A stretch of 64,000 bases of DNA from an uncultured Paracoccaceae bacterium. GTDB taxonomy: Bacteria; Pseudomonadota; Alphaproteobacteria; Rhodobacterales; Rhodobacteraceae. The translations under genes and the position numbers were made by a program. Below the pieces are notes generated by a model. It saw nothing but the letters and a program-made list of their open reading frames with translations. It was not told the origin of the DNA and did not search any database. The stretch lies in assembly GCA_905182105.1 (NCBI GenBank), contig CAJJAR010000004.1, positions 28,996-92,995 of the forward strand, given 5' to 3'. Below are positions 53,655 through 62,704 of the stretch, one piece after another; positions within the stretch are counted from its first letter, which is position 1; each line of letters opens with the position of its first letter.

Positions 53655-55607
53655 TTGGACATAGATAATTTCCAGGTTAAGCTTACTTTTAAGGACGCCA
53701 AGTGCGATGATGCATTGGTTACAGGGTTTGTGGTTGAGGAGCGCTTATCACAAGTACCTCTCTATCAAGTTACTATTGAGGATTTGAAAACTGACCTGAG
53801 CGATTTCATCGGTCAGGAAGCTGTTTTGTCATTTCCGCAACAAGATTATTATATCTCAGAGCAGCCGCGCACATTCTCTGGCATAGTTACGGATGTGGAA
53901 CGCCAAGTGGCAGCACAAGGCGACACCGCTGTCGCGCTGACCTTGCAACCAATGCTGGCGGTTCTTAGGCTGAGCAAACACAGCGCACTTTATCAAAAAC
54001 AGACAGCGCTGGATATCTTAAAGGATGTCCTAACCCGTAATGGGCTGAAACAATTGAAAATAACCGCTAAAGCGGGGGTAAAGAGAGACACAACCATTCA
54101 GTATAACGAAAACGATCTAAGCTTTTGCGAACGTCTGCTTGCCGAAGAAGGGCACACTTATTTTTTTGGTGACGATAAGTCACTGGACACGCTTGTGATT
54201 CATGACACGGCACGGCCTTTTCCCTCCGTCGGTCCGGTAGTTAAGCTGACCGATGCGCAACTCTCGGACGTCTCACGCCAGCAGGTACAGACACTTAGCG
54301 CACATCACAGCCTACAAGCGGGCAAGGTGTCGCTCGTTAGCTATGATTCTTCAAGGGCGGCTCAGGAAAAGGCAGGCCCTAAGCCATCTTCGGCCTTAAA
54401 ACTGAAGGTTAAGCCTAACATTACCGAATACCGCGCGGTACCTGTCGGTGATCTCAGTAAACAAGAACTGACACGCGCCGTTGGTGCCTGTGAAGCCGCG
54501 GCAATGTCACTGCATGGCACGTGCGAATACCCCGCCATGCAGTTGGGTCAAGAACTGAACATTGCTAGTGAGGCCCACAAGGGGATCGCAGGATGCTACA
54601 TTGTGACCGCATTCACATATACACCTGCACGTGGCAATGGGTTGTCCTGTGGATTTGAAGCAGCTCCAATTGATCATCTACCTGTGCCCAAGCGCCTGCC
54701 AAAGCCAGAGATTGCTGGCGTACACAACGCACTGGTTGTAGGGGGTGACGCTGGGACGGTCGCGTGTGACGCACAGGCGCGCGTGCAAGTAAAATTTTTC
54801 TGGGACACAAGTGGCAATAGTGACAAGACCAGCGGTTTTATTCGTGTGGCAGAACCCTTTGCTGGAAAAGGCTATGGCGCGCAGTTTATTCCACGTGTCG
54901 GGCACGAGGTTTTGGTGTCTTTTCTTCACGGTGATCCTGATGCGCCGGTGATCATAGGCCAGATTTACAACGAAAAGAACAAGCCACCTTTCGCCACTGC
55001 CAATAGCACCAAGTCTGGCATTCGCAGCCAGTTGAAAGGTGAAGCAAATGAGCTGGAGTTTGATGATAAAGATGGAGCTGAGGTGGTAGCATTACGTGCA
55101 GCCAAGGACTTTGAATTAATAGTCAATCAGAATGCCGTTGAAAAAATCACCAAACTGCAAACTATATGGGTGGGCGAAACGTCAAAAGTAACGATTGACA
55201 ACGACCAGGTGGTTGAAGTTGCCAAAACTGCAAAATTCAAAGCAGACGAACGCAAAGCAGATATAGCTAAGGGCGAGACGGTGAATGCCAAAACCATTAC
55301 CCTTTCTGCCGACAGTAAAATCATACTGCAGGTGGGCTCTTCAAAAATAGAACTGACAAGTTCTGGAATTAAGATTTCAGCCACAAAAGTTGATATTGAA
55401 GGTAAATCTGGCGTAACTGCAAAAAGTAATGGCACGGTAGCTGTGAGTGGTACGTCGGCCAAGATAGAGGCCAAAGCTAAGCTGGATGTCAAAGGTGCAA
55501 TGGTGAATGTGACAGGCCAAGCCCAGACCAAAATTTCAGGCGCTATGGCCGAGGTGTCTGGCTCGGGCATGCTGACCCTCAAGGGTGGAATTACAATGAT
55601 AAACTAA
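53655..55607 (+). CDS. vgrG: Type VI secretion tip protein VgrG (TssI)
   Basis: 650 aa with a TTG start (GGGAG about 10 bases upstream); no ATG is available in frame nearby. VgrG forms the trimeric spike on the Hcp tube. The gp27-like part (residues ~1-350) includes NDLSFCERLLAEEGHTYFF; the gp5-like OB domain has ARVQVKFFWD, FIRVAEPFAGKGYG and FIPRVGHEVLVSFLHGDPD, with PVIIGQIYN. A C-terminal beta-strand-rich repeat (VAVSGTSAKIEAKAKLDVKG) follows. No extra effector domain is obvious. It heads a three-gene unit with a hypothetical and a PAAR gene. Confidence 0.95.
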   Translation: MDIDNFQVKLTFKDAKCDDALVTGFVVEERLSQVPLYQVTIEDLKTDLSDFIGQEAVLSFPQQDYYISEQPRTFSGIVTDVERQVAAQGDTAVALTLQPMLAVLRLSKHSALYQKQTALDILKDVLTRNGLKQLKITAKAGVKRDTTIQYNENDLSFCERLLAEEGHTYFFGDDKSLDTLVIHDTARPFPSVGPVVKLTDAQLSDVSRQQVQTLSAHHSLQAGKVSLVSYDSSRAAQEKAGPKPSSALKLKVKPNITEYRAVPVGDLSKQELTRAVGACEAAAMSLHGTCEYPAMQLGQELNIASEAHKGIAGCYIVTAFTYTPARGNGLSCGFEAAPIDHLPVPKRLPKPEIAGVHNALVVGGDAGTVACDAQARVQVKFFWDTSGNSDKTSGFIRVAEPFAGKGYGAQFIPRVGHEVLVSFLHGDPDAPVIIGQIYNEKNKPPFATANSTKSGIRSQLKGEANELEFDDKDGAEVVALRAAKDFELIVNQNAVEKITKLQTIWVGETSKVTIDNDQVVEVAKTAKFKADERKADIAKGETVNAKTITLSADSKIILQVGSSKIELTSSGIKISATKVDIEGKSGVTAKSNGTVAVSGTSAKIEAKAKLDVKGAMVNVTGQAQTKISGAMAEVSGSGMLTLKGGITMIN

Positions 55608-55616
55608 GGGGCATAA

Positions 55617-56186
55617 ATGTTGCGCAAGATACCTTTTGAAACCAGTGAAGAAATCTTCAATCGCTTTGATTTGAGTGAAGAAAGTGCAGCGGTAGTGGCA
55701 CCTGATATGGCACCCTATGCTGTGATTGAGGCACTTGATAAGGCCAGTGCATTGCCTGACCTTGTCAACTTCATTAGTCATGCCCTGCCGCCTCGCGAAG
55801 GTATCTGTTGGGCGTTGGCCGTCACTAGTGATCTAAATCCAAATTTACGCGGCGGTGTTACTGACTTAGTCAGTGCATGGGTGCGTGAGCCTCAAGAAGG
55901 GACACGGCAGAAATTAATGAAACGTATGGACGGGATGAAGAGCGACTCACCTTTGTATTGGCTCAGCGCCGCTGTGGCCTGGAATGGATCAGGTGGCATT
56001 GGTGCAGCAGAAGGGCCGGTTGTCCTGCCGCCAGCCTGGCTGCACGCCAAAGCGCTACTTGGAGCGATCGCGCTACAAATGGGGCAGGATGAGACAGAAG
56101 TTGACCGCGCCCGCGCGGCGTCTCTTATTCGTGGTATCGAAGTCGCCAATGGTGGTTGGCCAACTGTTTCTGAAAACACTGGATAA
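55617..56186 (+). CDS. Hypothetical VgrG-associated protein (DUF6931-like)
   Basis: 189 aa, starting 9 bp after vgrG. The protein is soluble, mostly helical and Trp/Ala rich, with ALPPREGICWALAV, YWLSAAVAWNGSGG and a C-terminal RAASLIRGIEVANGGWP. I associate it, with limited certainty, with the DUF6931 group found next to vgrG. Its position between VgrG and PAAR genes is the usual place of an effector adaptor or chaperone, but no adaptor domain I know is visible. Confidence 0.65.
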   Translation: MLRKIPFETSEEIFNRFDLSEESAAVVAPDMAPYAVIEALDKASALPDLVNFISHALPPREGICWALAVTSDLNPNLRGGVTDLVSAWVREPQEGTRQKLMKRMDGMKSDSPLYWLSAAVAWNGSGGIGAAEGPVVLPPAWLHAKALLGAIALQMGQDETEVDRARAASLIRGIEVANGGWPTVSENTG

Positions 56187-56197
56187 GGAAGAAATTC

Positions 56198-56506
56198 ATG
56201 CCTGGTCCGCCTGCGGCGCGTATAACAGATATGCATATCTGCCCGATGGTCACTATGGCAGGTCCTGTACCAATTCCACACATTGGTGGCCCGATATTAC
56301 CTCCGGGCTGTCCAACGGTATTGATTGGCAAATTGCCAGCAGCAGTGGTGGGTGGAATGGCCGTCTGTATTGGCCCACCCGATGCAATTGCTAAGGGCAG
56401 CGCAACTGTTTTAGCGGGAGGCATGCCGCTGGCACGTGTTGGTGACAACTGCGGTCATGGTGGATCTATTGTGCTCGGGTGCTTTACAGTTTTGGTTGGT
56501 GGTTAG
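56198..56506 (+). CDS. PAAR domain protein (VgrG spike tip)
   Basis: 102 aa, a minimal PAAR protein. Typical features are PPAARITDMHICPM at the start, PHIGGPILPPGCPTVLIGKLP, and MPLARVGDNCGHGGSIVLGC with the zinc-binding His/Cys residues. PAAR proteins cap the VgrG spike and may carry effectors. There is no N- or C-terminal extension here, so an effector would bind separately. It starts 11 bp after the preceding gene. Confidence 0.93.
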   Translation: MPGPPAARITDMHICPMVTMAGPVPIPHIGGPILPPGCPTVLIGKLPAAVVGGMAVCIGPPDAIAKGSATVLAGGMPLARVGDNCGHGGSIVLGCFTVLVGG

Positions 56507-57240
56507 GCACATTGAATAAAAACCCATAGCAAGGGCTATCGTATGTAATAAGCATACGCGCGAAGAAATCAGTTTTTAGCTAGATTACTATCTGATAAGA
56601 CGCGGCGCCTGGCTGGGTTTGGTAATTCTATCCTGGTATGATTATTAGAAGTGCTACCAACAGCTACTATAAATTACTGATCTATCAGGGATGGCGATGT
56701 TGCTGAAGTGAATCTCAAACATCTATTTATCTGATGCATTCCCAATATATTGTTAATCACCGTAGTTTCGTCCTGGCAGGCACTATGTTCATTATAATTT
56801 TTTTTTGGATATGAACTACTGCTTTGGCTAGAATGCCATCTCGAACAAGTTTCGAACTTGATAACTTTGCATTAACTGCCGAGCCAAACAGAGGTTGAAA
56901 GCAATATCCCTGTAAAGAATATATTATAAAGTTTCAGTTTATTATCCTCTAAAAGATTTTTCAATTTTCGCTAACGTCAAAACCGGTCGGTTTATAAAGC
57001 TAAATTGTAATTATCATCGATAAAATACCAATCCAATTCGTAATGATGGCCATATTTGGGAATCAAGTTCCCACTAATACTAACTCTACATAAGGCTCGG
57101 TTAATTGTACAAAGGGTCTTTACAGAAGTTTAGTCGTGAGATCCTGTCTAATGCCCACTTTACCACAAACTAGTACTTTTGGTTTAAAGCTTCGAACATT
57201 TTTCGATATTTGCAAGTATGGAGTAGTCAAAAGGTTAGAT
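56507..57240. other. AT-rich gap between the vgrG unit and the tssA operon
   Basis: 734 bp with no credible gene; frames are short and frequently stopped. It is visibly richer in A and T than the flanking genes. It contains the second copy of the 61-bp repeat (57049-57109). It probably holds the promoter of the tssA operon and decayed mobile DNA. Confidence 0.5.
57049..57109 (+). repeat. 61-bp diverged repeat, copy 2 (upstream of tssA)
   Basis: Second copy of the sequence at 53347-53407, 54 of 61 identical, with GGGAATCAAGTTCCC arms kept. It lies about 130 bp upstream of the first possible tssA start. Presence before both type VI secretion units suggests either a shared regulatory site or remains of one mobile element inserted twice. 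Confidence 0.75.
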
Positions 57241-57259
57241 ATGCCCGTCGAGCTGTTAA

Positions 57260-58714
57260 ATGTTCCGAAAATCATGTCCTTTTCCAATGAAGAAATTAAA
57301 AAAAGTGACTTTTAGTCTCAATACTCCCGTTGCTGGTGACGCTCCATTTGGTGGCTATCTTAAGGATGATAAGACAACCTATCGCGGTCTTCGCAACGCG
57401 TTTAATGCGGCCCAAGCTTCTTTTCGAAGTCTTTGCGAAACACCAGAGTCCATGGCTAACAGGGATTTACAAGGAGTTAACGCCGCCGCATGGAACAGCC
57501 TGCGTGAGAGTTGCGAATATACTCTAGTAGAGACATCCAAAGATCTAGAAGTGATTTGTTGGTGGGTCGCGTCAATGTTGCACGGCGACACTCCACTCGA
57601 AAATGCATCAAGTGCGATGCAAGCGCTTGCTGAGTATGCGAGCAGCGATCTCGATCATTTGCAGCCAATCTTGCCAGAGACAAAACTTAAAGGCGAAACA
57701 TCGGAGGCCAAAGCCGCCGAAATTGCAGAGTTAAAGTTGCGGCCCTTTGTGCAGTTATTCGGTGAAAGCGATGCTAGTGGGCTGCTTTATATGCCTATGA
57801 GCAACACCCCCCTGATTGGTGAGATTACTTATGGTCAGTTTGTGTTGGCTCACAAAAACACTGGTCCGGCCGAGCTACAGGCAGAAACCGCAGCGTTGGT
57901 CACCGTAGAATCAAGTGCGCTCACATCGAAGATCAAAAGTTTACAAGACTTGATTGTTGCGATTGATGCGCTCGATAAGGCACTTAAAGCCTATGCGCAG
58001 CAGCATAAGCAACCTCAGGTGGTTCTCAGTTATACCAAACGCCTTGTGGTTGATATGTTGCGGGCTTTGGAAGTCTTAGTCGAGGGGCTTGGCTTTGCTT
58101 GGCCAGGCGCTGGGGAGACTGCCGAAGCTGCGCTAGACGAGGACAGCGGCGTAGTCGTAGATGTTCCAGATGCTGGATTAAGCGTTGTTGGTGGATCAGC
58201 GACTACCGGCTTCAGCCCACAGGCAAGCGTCAACAACCGGACGGAAGCCTTGCAAGCAGTCGCCGCACTTGCAACCCATTTTCGGAAGACCGAACCACAT
58301 TCGCCAATTTGCCTGCTGTTAGATCGCGCTGTTCGTTGGGGACAACTCGATGCTGGTGAATTGTTCCGTGAAATTTTGACTGATGGCAGCACAGGCATGG
58401 GGCAAATGGCATTACTGACAGGTCTTGAAAGCCAAGGCTTTTCTGACGCTTTTGGCAAACGTGGAGCGCTTCCCGCAGGTGGGATTGAACATCCAACGCT
58501 GGACAATTACGCGGCTGCCATTCCAGTGCCTGACATCAAATCGGTGGCACCGCAAAGTTTATCCGCGCCCGTTACAACGGCTGCCCAAAATACAGAACAA
58601 CCCATTTTTTCTGAATCTGAAAATTTCCATGCAGATACTGAACATCCCCCCCCCTTGGTCGCCGACCAAACGGAACCCGAACAAGATCTGCCAATCGCAA
58701 ACTTTGAATGGTAG
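57260..58714 (+). CDS. tssA: Type VI secretion protein TssA (ImpA family), N-terminus uncertain
   Basis: 484 aa from the ATG at 57260. The ImpA N-terminal domain is clear (FSLNTPVAGDAPFGGYL, TYRGLRNAFNAAQASFRSL, then a CxxTLVETSKDLEVICWW-like stretch), and the C-terminal part (residues ~320-420) has THFRKTEPHSPICLLLDRAV. TssA organises sheath assembly. The best ribosome site (AAGG) instead serves an ATG at 57241 in another frame, which ends at 57313-57315 after an A7 run at 57298-57304. Losing one base from that run (or from the TTTT at 57310) would join it to this frame. Confidence 0.85.
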   Translation: MFRKSCPFPMKKLKKVTFSLNTPVAGDAPFGGYLKDDKTTYRGLRNAFNAAQASFRSLCETPESMANRDLQGVNAAAWNSLRESCEYTLVETSKDLEVICWWVASMLHGDTPLENASSAMQALAEYASSDLDHLQPILPETKLKGETSEAKAAEIAELKLRPFVQLFGESDASGLLYMPMSNTPLIGEITYGQFVLAHKNTGPAELQAETAALVTVESSALTSKIKSLQDLIVAIDALDKALKAYAQQHKQPQVVLSYTKRLVVDMLRALEVLVEGLGFAWPGAGETAEAALDEDSGVVVDVPDAGLSVVGGSATTGFSPQASVNNRTEALQAVAALATHFRKTEPHSPICLLLDRAVRWGQLDAGELFREILTDGSTGMGQMALLTGLESQGFSDAFGKRGALPAGGIEHPTLDNYAAAIPVPDIKSVAPQSLSAPVTTAAQNTEQPIFSESENFHADTEHPPPLVADQTEPEQDLPIANFEW

Positions 58715-58759
58715 CCCCACTGACTGAAACTCTTTCGTAAAAAAATAGGAAAATTAAGA

Positions 58760-59281
58760 ATGGCTAACACGTATATGCGTATCGACAAGATTGATGATTT
58801 TAAAGGTATGGCCTCCATTAAAGAGGTTGGTGGCAAAAAAGGTCTCTTTCCAATCAACTCCTTTAACTATGGTTTTTCCCGTTCAATCAATGTTGATGTT
58901 GGCGCGGCAGGCGATGCAGAAACAGGGTTACCATCCCTGAGTGATATCTCGGTGAGCCGCCCTGACGACGGCGCATCTGCTGTGTTGCAGACCCTGTTCT
59001 TTGCGCCGGGAAAAGTTGGTAAAACTATTGAATTAGTGTCCACACGCACGGCAACCGACGGCAAAGGCCTGCAGCCGACCCAAGTCATAACACTCGAAGA
59101 AGCGCGCATTTCGAGCTATGCTGCCGGTGATGGCTCCTGTTCCATTAGCATCGCCTACACTTCCATTTCGATTGCCCATTATTTTGAGGGTACTGGTGGC
59201 AATGTAGAAAAATCAGACACTGTAAAATTTAATCTTAAAGATGGTCAACTTGCATCGGGCAATCAAGACGCAATGAAGTAA
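58760..59281 (+). CDS. hcp: Type VI secretion tube protein Hcp (TssD)
   Basis: 173 aa, the usual Hcp size. Family landmarks are the N-terminal MRIDKIDDFKGMASIKE region, INSFNYGFSRSINVD and the paired C-terminal beta strands CSISIAYTSISIAHYFE. Hcp rings stack into the inner tube that carries effectors. It follows tssA by 45 bp and precedes tssB by 25 bp in one operon. AGGA precedes the ATG. Confidence 0.93.
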   Translation: MANTYMRIDKIDDFKGMASIKEVGGKKGLFPINSFNYGFSRSINVDVGAAGDAETGLPSLSDISVSRPDDGASAVLQTLFFAPGKVGKTIELVSTRTATDGKGLQPTQVITLEEARISSYAAGDGSCSISIAYTSISIAHYFEGTGGNVEKSDTVKFNLKDGQLASGNQDAMK

Positions 59282-59306
59282 TTCGAACTGTAATAGGAAA
59301 ACACAC

Positions 59307-59816
59307 ATGGCACTGAACGCACAACAAAAACGCGTCAGCAAAAATCGCGTCAGCATCACTTTTGATGTTGAAGACGGTGGCGCTGTCCAACAGAAAGAAC
59401 TGGCTTTTGTCACTGGAATGATAGGTGGATACTCTGGTGATCGCACGGACAAAGAGCAACTTGAGGATCGCACTTTTTACGAGGTCACCAAAGATAATTT
59501 CAACGAAGTTATGACTCGAGTTGGTCCTGAGCTTACTTATGTCGTGCCCAATAAGGTAGAAAATGACGACTCCGAGTTTGAAGTCAGCCTTGATTTCAAG
59601 TCGATGAAGGACTTTGAACCTGATGCTATTGTGAACAAGGTTGAGCCACTGCGTAAGCTCGCAGAGACCCGTGAAAAACTGATGTCATTGGTGGCCAAAG
59701 CGGATCGCTCACGCGACTTGGAAAAGGTGCTCAAGGAAATCCTACAGGATGCCGACATGGTTAAGGCGCTTGGCGATGAGCTTGGTGTATCTGCAAATAA
59801 TGGAGGTGAGGACTAA
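59307..59816 (+). CDS. tssB: Type VI secretion sheath protein TssB (VipA)
   Basis: 169 aa. Typical N-terminus (QKRVSKNRVSITFDVEDGGA), central VPNKVENDDSEFEVSLDFKS and DFEPDAIVNKVEPLRKLAET, and an acidic tail. TssB pairs with TssC to build the contractile sheath. Its TAA overlaps the tssC ATG by one base (TAATG), so the two sheath subunits are translationally coupled. Confidence 0.95.
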   Translation: MALNAQQKRVSKNRVSITFDVEDGGAVQQKELAFVTGMIGGYSGDRTDKEQLEDRTFYEVTKDNFNEVMTRVGPELTYVVPNKVENDDSEFEVSLDFKSMKDFEPDAIVNKVEPLRKLAETREKLMSLVAKADRSRDLEKVLKEILQDADMVKALGDELGVSANNGGED

Positions 59817-61297
59817 TGTCTGAATTAGAAACTAGTGCAACAGGCACAACAGGCGCAGAAGCTAAAGAAGTCAGCCTTCTGGATCGTGCGCTTGAAGCGA
59901 CTGCACAAACTCCAGAAGATACAACCAAAGAGCTCTTGTCAGTCTTGGCATCACAAGCAATGGAAGGCTCTTTGACGTGGGACCAAAATGTTGGGGTCAC
60001 TATCCGCAAGGCTGTTGTGGAGATTGATAAGTTGATGTCACAGCAAATGTCCACAATTATGCAGAATGAAAAGTTCCGTACTTTGGAAGGTAGCTGGCGC
60101 GGACTTCAGAAAGTTGTGCGTGAAACGGAGCTGGGATCGAGCCAGAAGATCCGTCTCGTAGACTACAACAAAGAAGAACTACTTGAGCAATTTGAAGATG
60201 CGCCTGCTGTCGATCGCAGCCCGCTTTTTGAAGCTCTATACCAGAACGAATTTGGTACTGCCGGTGGTGAACCTTATGGTGTGCTGATCGGGGATTACTT
60301 CTTTGGTTACGGTGACGAGGATGTGGCATTGCTGACATATTTGGCAGAAACGGCTGCCGCCTGTCATGCGCCCTTTGTGGCAGCAACTGGGGCTGAAATG
60401 TTTGAGTATAAAAGTTTCGAATCTTTTGCTGAGGGTCGCCCTGTGGCTGCTGGATTTGACTCACCGACCTATGCCGCTTGGAACGGTTTCCGTGACAGCG
60501 ACGATAGTCGCTATGTTACGCTGACTTTGCCTGCAACACTGGCCCGCCTTCCTTACGGCCAAAATGGCGGTTCGGCCAAGACGTTTGATTATAAAGAGTT
60601 GGCCACTGACGCTGACGGTAATCAGCGCCCTACCAAAAACTCCCAGCTTGTTTGGTCAAATGCTGCGTATGAAACTGCGCTAAAAATGAACGATGCCTTC
60701 ACAGCTTATGGCTGGTGTACTGCCATTCGCGGGCTTGAGAATGGTGGAAAGGTGACGCAACTGCCTAACTTAACGTTTAAATCTGATGCTGGTGACGTGC
60801 AGCAGCAATGCCCAACTGAAGTAAACTTAACTGACGAGCGCGAAAAAGAACTCTCAGATCTCGGTTTCTTACCGCTGGTTCACTACAAAAAAACCAGTCA
60901 TGCTGTCTTTATCGGTAGCCAGACAGCACAGCGTCCCAAAACTTATGTAGACCCAGACGCAACATCAAATGCAGCGATTTCTGCTCGCCTGCCTTATGTA
61001 ATGGCAAGCAGCCGTATCGCGCATTACCTCAAGGTAATGGGCCGCGACATGCTTGGGTCTAACCTTGAAGCGGGTGACGTGCAAAAGGATCTACAATCCT
61101 GGATAGACCAGTACACCAATGCTGGTGCAATGGGGAATGACGAGCGTTCGCGCACGCCACTGGCTGAAAGTCGAATTGACGTTATCGAACAGCCTGGCAA
61201 ACCTGGCGCGTATTCGGCAGTGGCTTACCTGCGTCCTTGGCTACAGTTGGAAGAACTGTCTACCTCCGTGCGTATGGTTACAAAAATACCAGGTTAA
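59816..61297 (+). CDS. tssC: Type VI secretion sheath protein TssC (VipB), first copy
   Basis: 493 aa, full length. Landmarks are MQNEKFRTLEGSWRGLQKVV, FGTAGGEPYGVLIGDYFF, LPATLARLPYGQNGGSAKTF, NAAYETALKMNDAFTAYGWC and the C-terminal AYLRPWLQLEELSTSVRMVT. It forms the sheath with TssB. It is followed by a second TssC-like gene whose ATG overlaps this stop (TAATG). This copy has all the canonical motifs and is the likely main sheath subunit. Confidence 0.96.
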   Translation: MSELETSATGTTGAEAKEVSLLDRALEATAQTPEDTTKELLSVLASQAMEGSLTWDQNVGVTIRKAVVEIDKLMSQQMSTIMQNEKFRTLEGSWRGLQKVVRETELGSSQKIRLVDYNKEELLEQFEDAPAVDRSPLFEALYQNEFGTAGGEPYGVLIGDYFFGYGDEDVALLTYLAETAAACHAPFVAATGAEMFEYKSFESFAEGRPVAAGFDSPTYAAWNGFRDSDDSRYVTLTLPATLARLPYGQNGGSAKTFDYKELATDADGNQRPTKNSQLVWSNAAYETALKMNDAFTAYGWCTAIRGLENGGKVTQLPNLTFKSDAGDVQQQCPTEVNLTDEREKELSDLGFLPLVHYKKTSHAVFIGSQTAQRPKTYVDPDATSNAAISARLPYVMASSRIAHYLKVMGRDMLGSNLEAGDVQKDLQSWIDQYTNAGAMGNDERSRTPLAESRIDVIEQPGKPGAYSAVAYLRPWLQLEELSTSVRMVTKIPG

Positions 61298-62703
61298 TGC
61301 AAAACATGCCTCGATCCATGGAAAATAATGTGTCCCCCCCGCCTTCCGTTTATGGCTTGGGGGGGGATGACACAGAAGCGTTTAATCGCCTAAAGGCGCG
61401 TTTCCTATCTGTTGCACAGCTGTCTTCAACGTTGCGCATTCTCGTCCTGGATATTGAAGATCGTCTCAATGCGCAGATAAATTCTATTATAGAAGACGAA
61501 AAGTTTCAAACTCTTGAGGCGCGCTGGATGGGCCTTGCGAGCGTGGTATGGGCCAAGGACCATGCCGCCAACGTAAAAGTAAAACTCCTTGATTTAAGCT
61601 GGCAAGAGCTTGAGCACGATTTGAATTACACTAGCGAAATACGCACATCATTGCTGTTCATGCGCATTGGTATGCAAGAGCTGGACACCTTGGGCGGCGA
61701 ACCATTTGGGATCTTGATGATTGACCATGAATTGTCGATGAGCCTTGAGACGGATTTTGACGAGCTATACACTGCGCAGCTACTGTGTAGGCTCGGTGAA
61801 ACCTGTATGTGTCCTATCGTGATGGGTGCAGGTACTGCATTTTTTGGTGAGAGTGATGCGGCCTGGTACACCGATATGCGACGTGTCACGAGTGTGCTTG
61901 GTAGTGGAGAATACGCTACTTGGCAGCGGTTGCGGGCCTTGCCCAATGCGCAGTATCTGGGACTTGCCATGCCGCGCACGCAACTACGTGGTCGCTATGT
62001 AGACCGCGACATCGGCTTTTTATTTAATCAGACACCCGCTGTAAGCGAAGGGCTTTGGGGATCTGCCGGATTTGACTTTATTCGTACCACCATTTTAGAA
62101 TATCAGCGCTGTGGCTGGTTTGGATTTTTGAAATTAGTGGTTGGTGAACCTGGTACAGGCGCGGTACTAGCACCTACGCTTCATCCACTGCCAGAAGGCA
62201 CCGCACGCTACGCACGCGCACGTGTTCGTCTAACTCGAAATATCGCTCATTGCTATGCTGAAAATGGTTTCATCCCATTGGCGGAAAGTACGAAATCTAA
62301 CGTGCTTTACTTTGTTGGCAATAACTCGGTAGCGAATTGCCACAATTCGACGTCCAAAGAGATTACAGCCCAGCTGCAATCAGTAATGATTGGCTGCCGC
62401 ATGGTGCACTACATCAAAATACAGATCCGGCATTTGATCGGCCAGTTGCAGACTGCGGCAGAGTGTCAGGCAGTCGTGAACAACTGGCTCGAAGATTATG
62501 TATCCACTTCCAGCGGATCTCTAGATCAGCAGGCTAGGTACCCACTGCGCGCGGCTAAAGTCAAGATTTCAGAGGACAAAGCAAACAGCGTAAGGTTTCA
62601 ATGCGAAATAACCATTCAACCGCAGTATCAGATTGATCATGTTCTGGGTCAAATCACGCTGAAAACAGAATTTGACGCCAGTCGGCTGAAGAAGTCTACA
62701 TAA
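61297..62703 (+). CDS. TssC-like protein, second tandem copy (ImpD/TssC2)
   Basis: 468 aa from the ATG at 61297, overlapping the tssC stop. It keeps the TssC fold (EDEKFQTLEARWMGLASVVW, DTLGGEPFGILMIDHEL, LAMPRTQLRGRYVDRDIGFL), but the N-terminus is different (SPPPSVYGLGGDD) and the C-terminus lacks the canonical PWLQLEEL stretch. Tandem TssC paralogues (TssC40/TssC41, ImpC/ImpD) are known from Agrobacterium and Rhizobium. A baseplate-proximal or specialised sheath role is plausible. Confidence 0.85.
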   Translation: MQNMPRSMENNVSPPPSVYGLGGDDTEAFNRLKARFLSVAQLSSTLRILVLDIEDRLNAQINSIIEDEKFQTLEARWMGLASVVWAKDHAANVKVKLLDLSWQELEHDLNYTSEIRTSLLFMRIGMQELDTLGGEPFGILMIDHELSMSLETDFDELYTAQLLCRLGETCMCPIVMGAGTAFFGESDAAWYTDMRRVTSVLGSGEYATWQRLRALPNAQYLGLAMPRTQLRGRYVDRDIGFLFNQTPAVSEGLWGSAGFDFIRTTILEYQRCGWFGFLKLVVGEPGTGAVLAPTLHPLPEGTARYARARVRLTRNIAHCYAENGFIPLAESTKSNVLYFVGNNSVANCHNSTSKEITAQLQSVMIGCRMVHYIKIQIRHLIGQLQTAAECQAVVNNWLEDYVSTSSGSLDQQARYPLRAAKVKISEDKANSVRFQCEITIQPQYQIDHVLGQITLKTEFDASRLKKST

Positions 62704-62704
62704 A

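Noticed and set aside
53480..53668. 62-codon frame upstream of vgrG
   Set aside because: Lies in decayed DNA, overlaps the vgrG start and shows no recognisable motif.
53347..57109. CRISPR array or attachment-site pair
   Set aside because: Only two diverged copies 3.7 kb apart, no spacers, no cas genes; the repeat does not match the tRNA 3' end.
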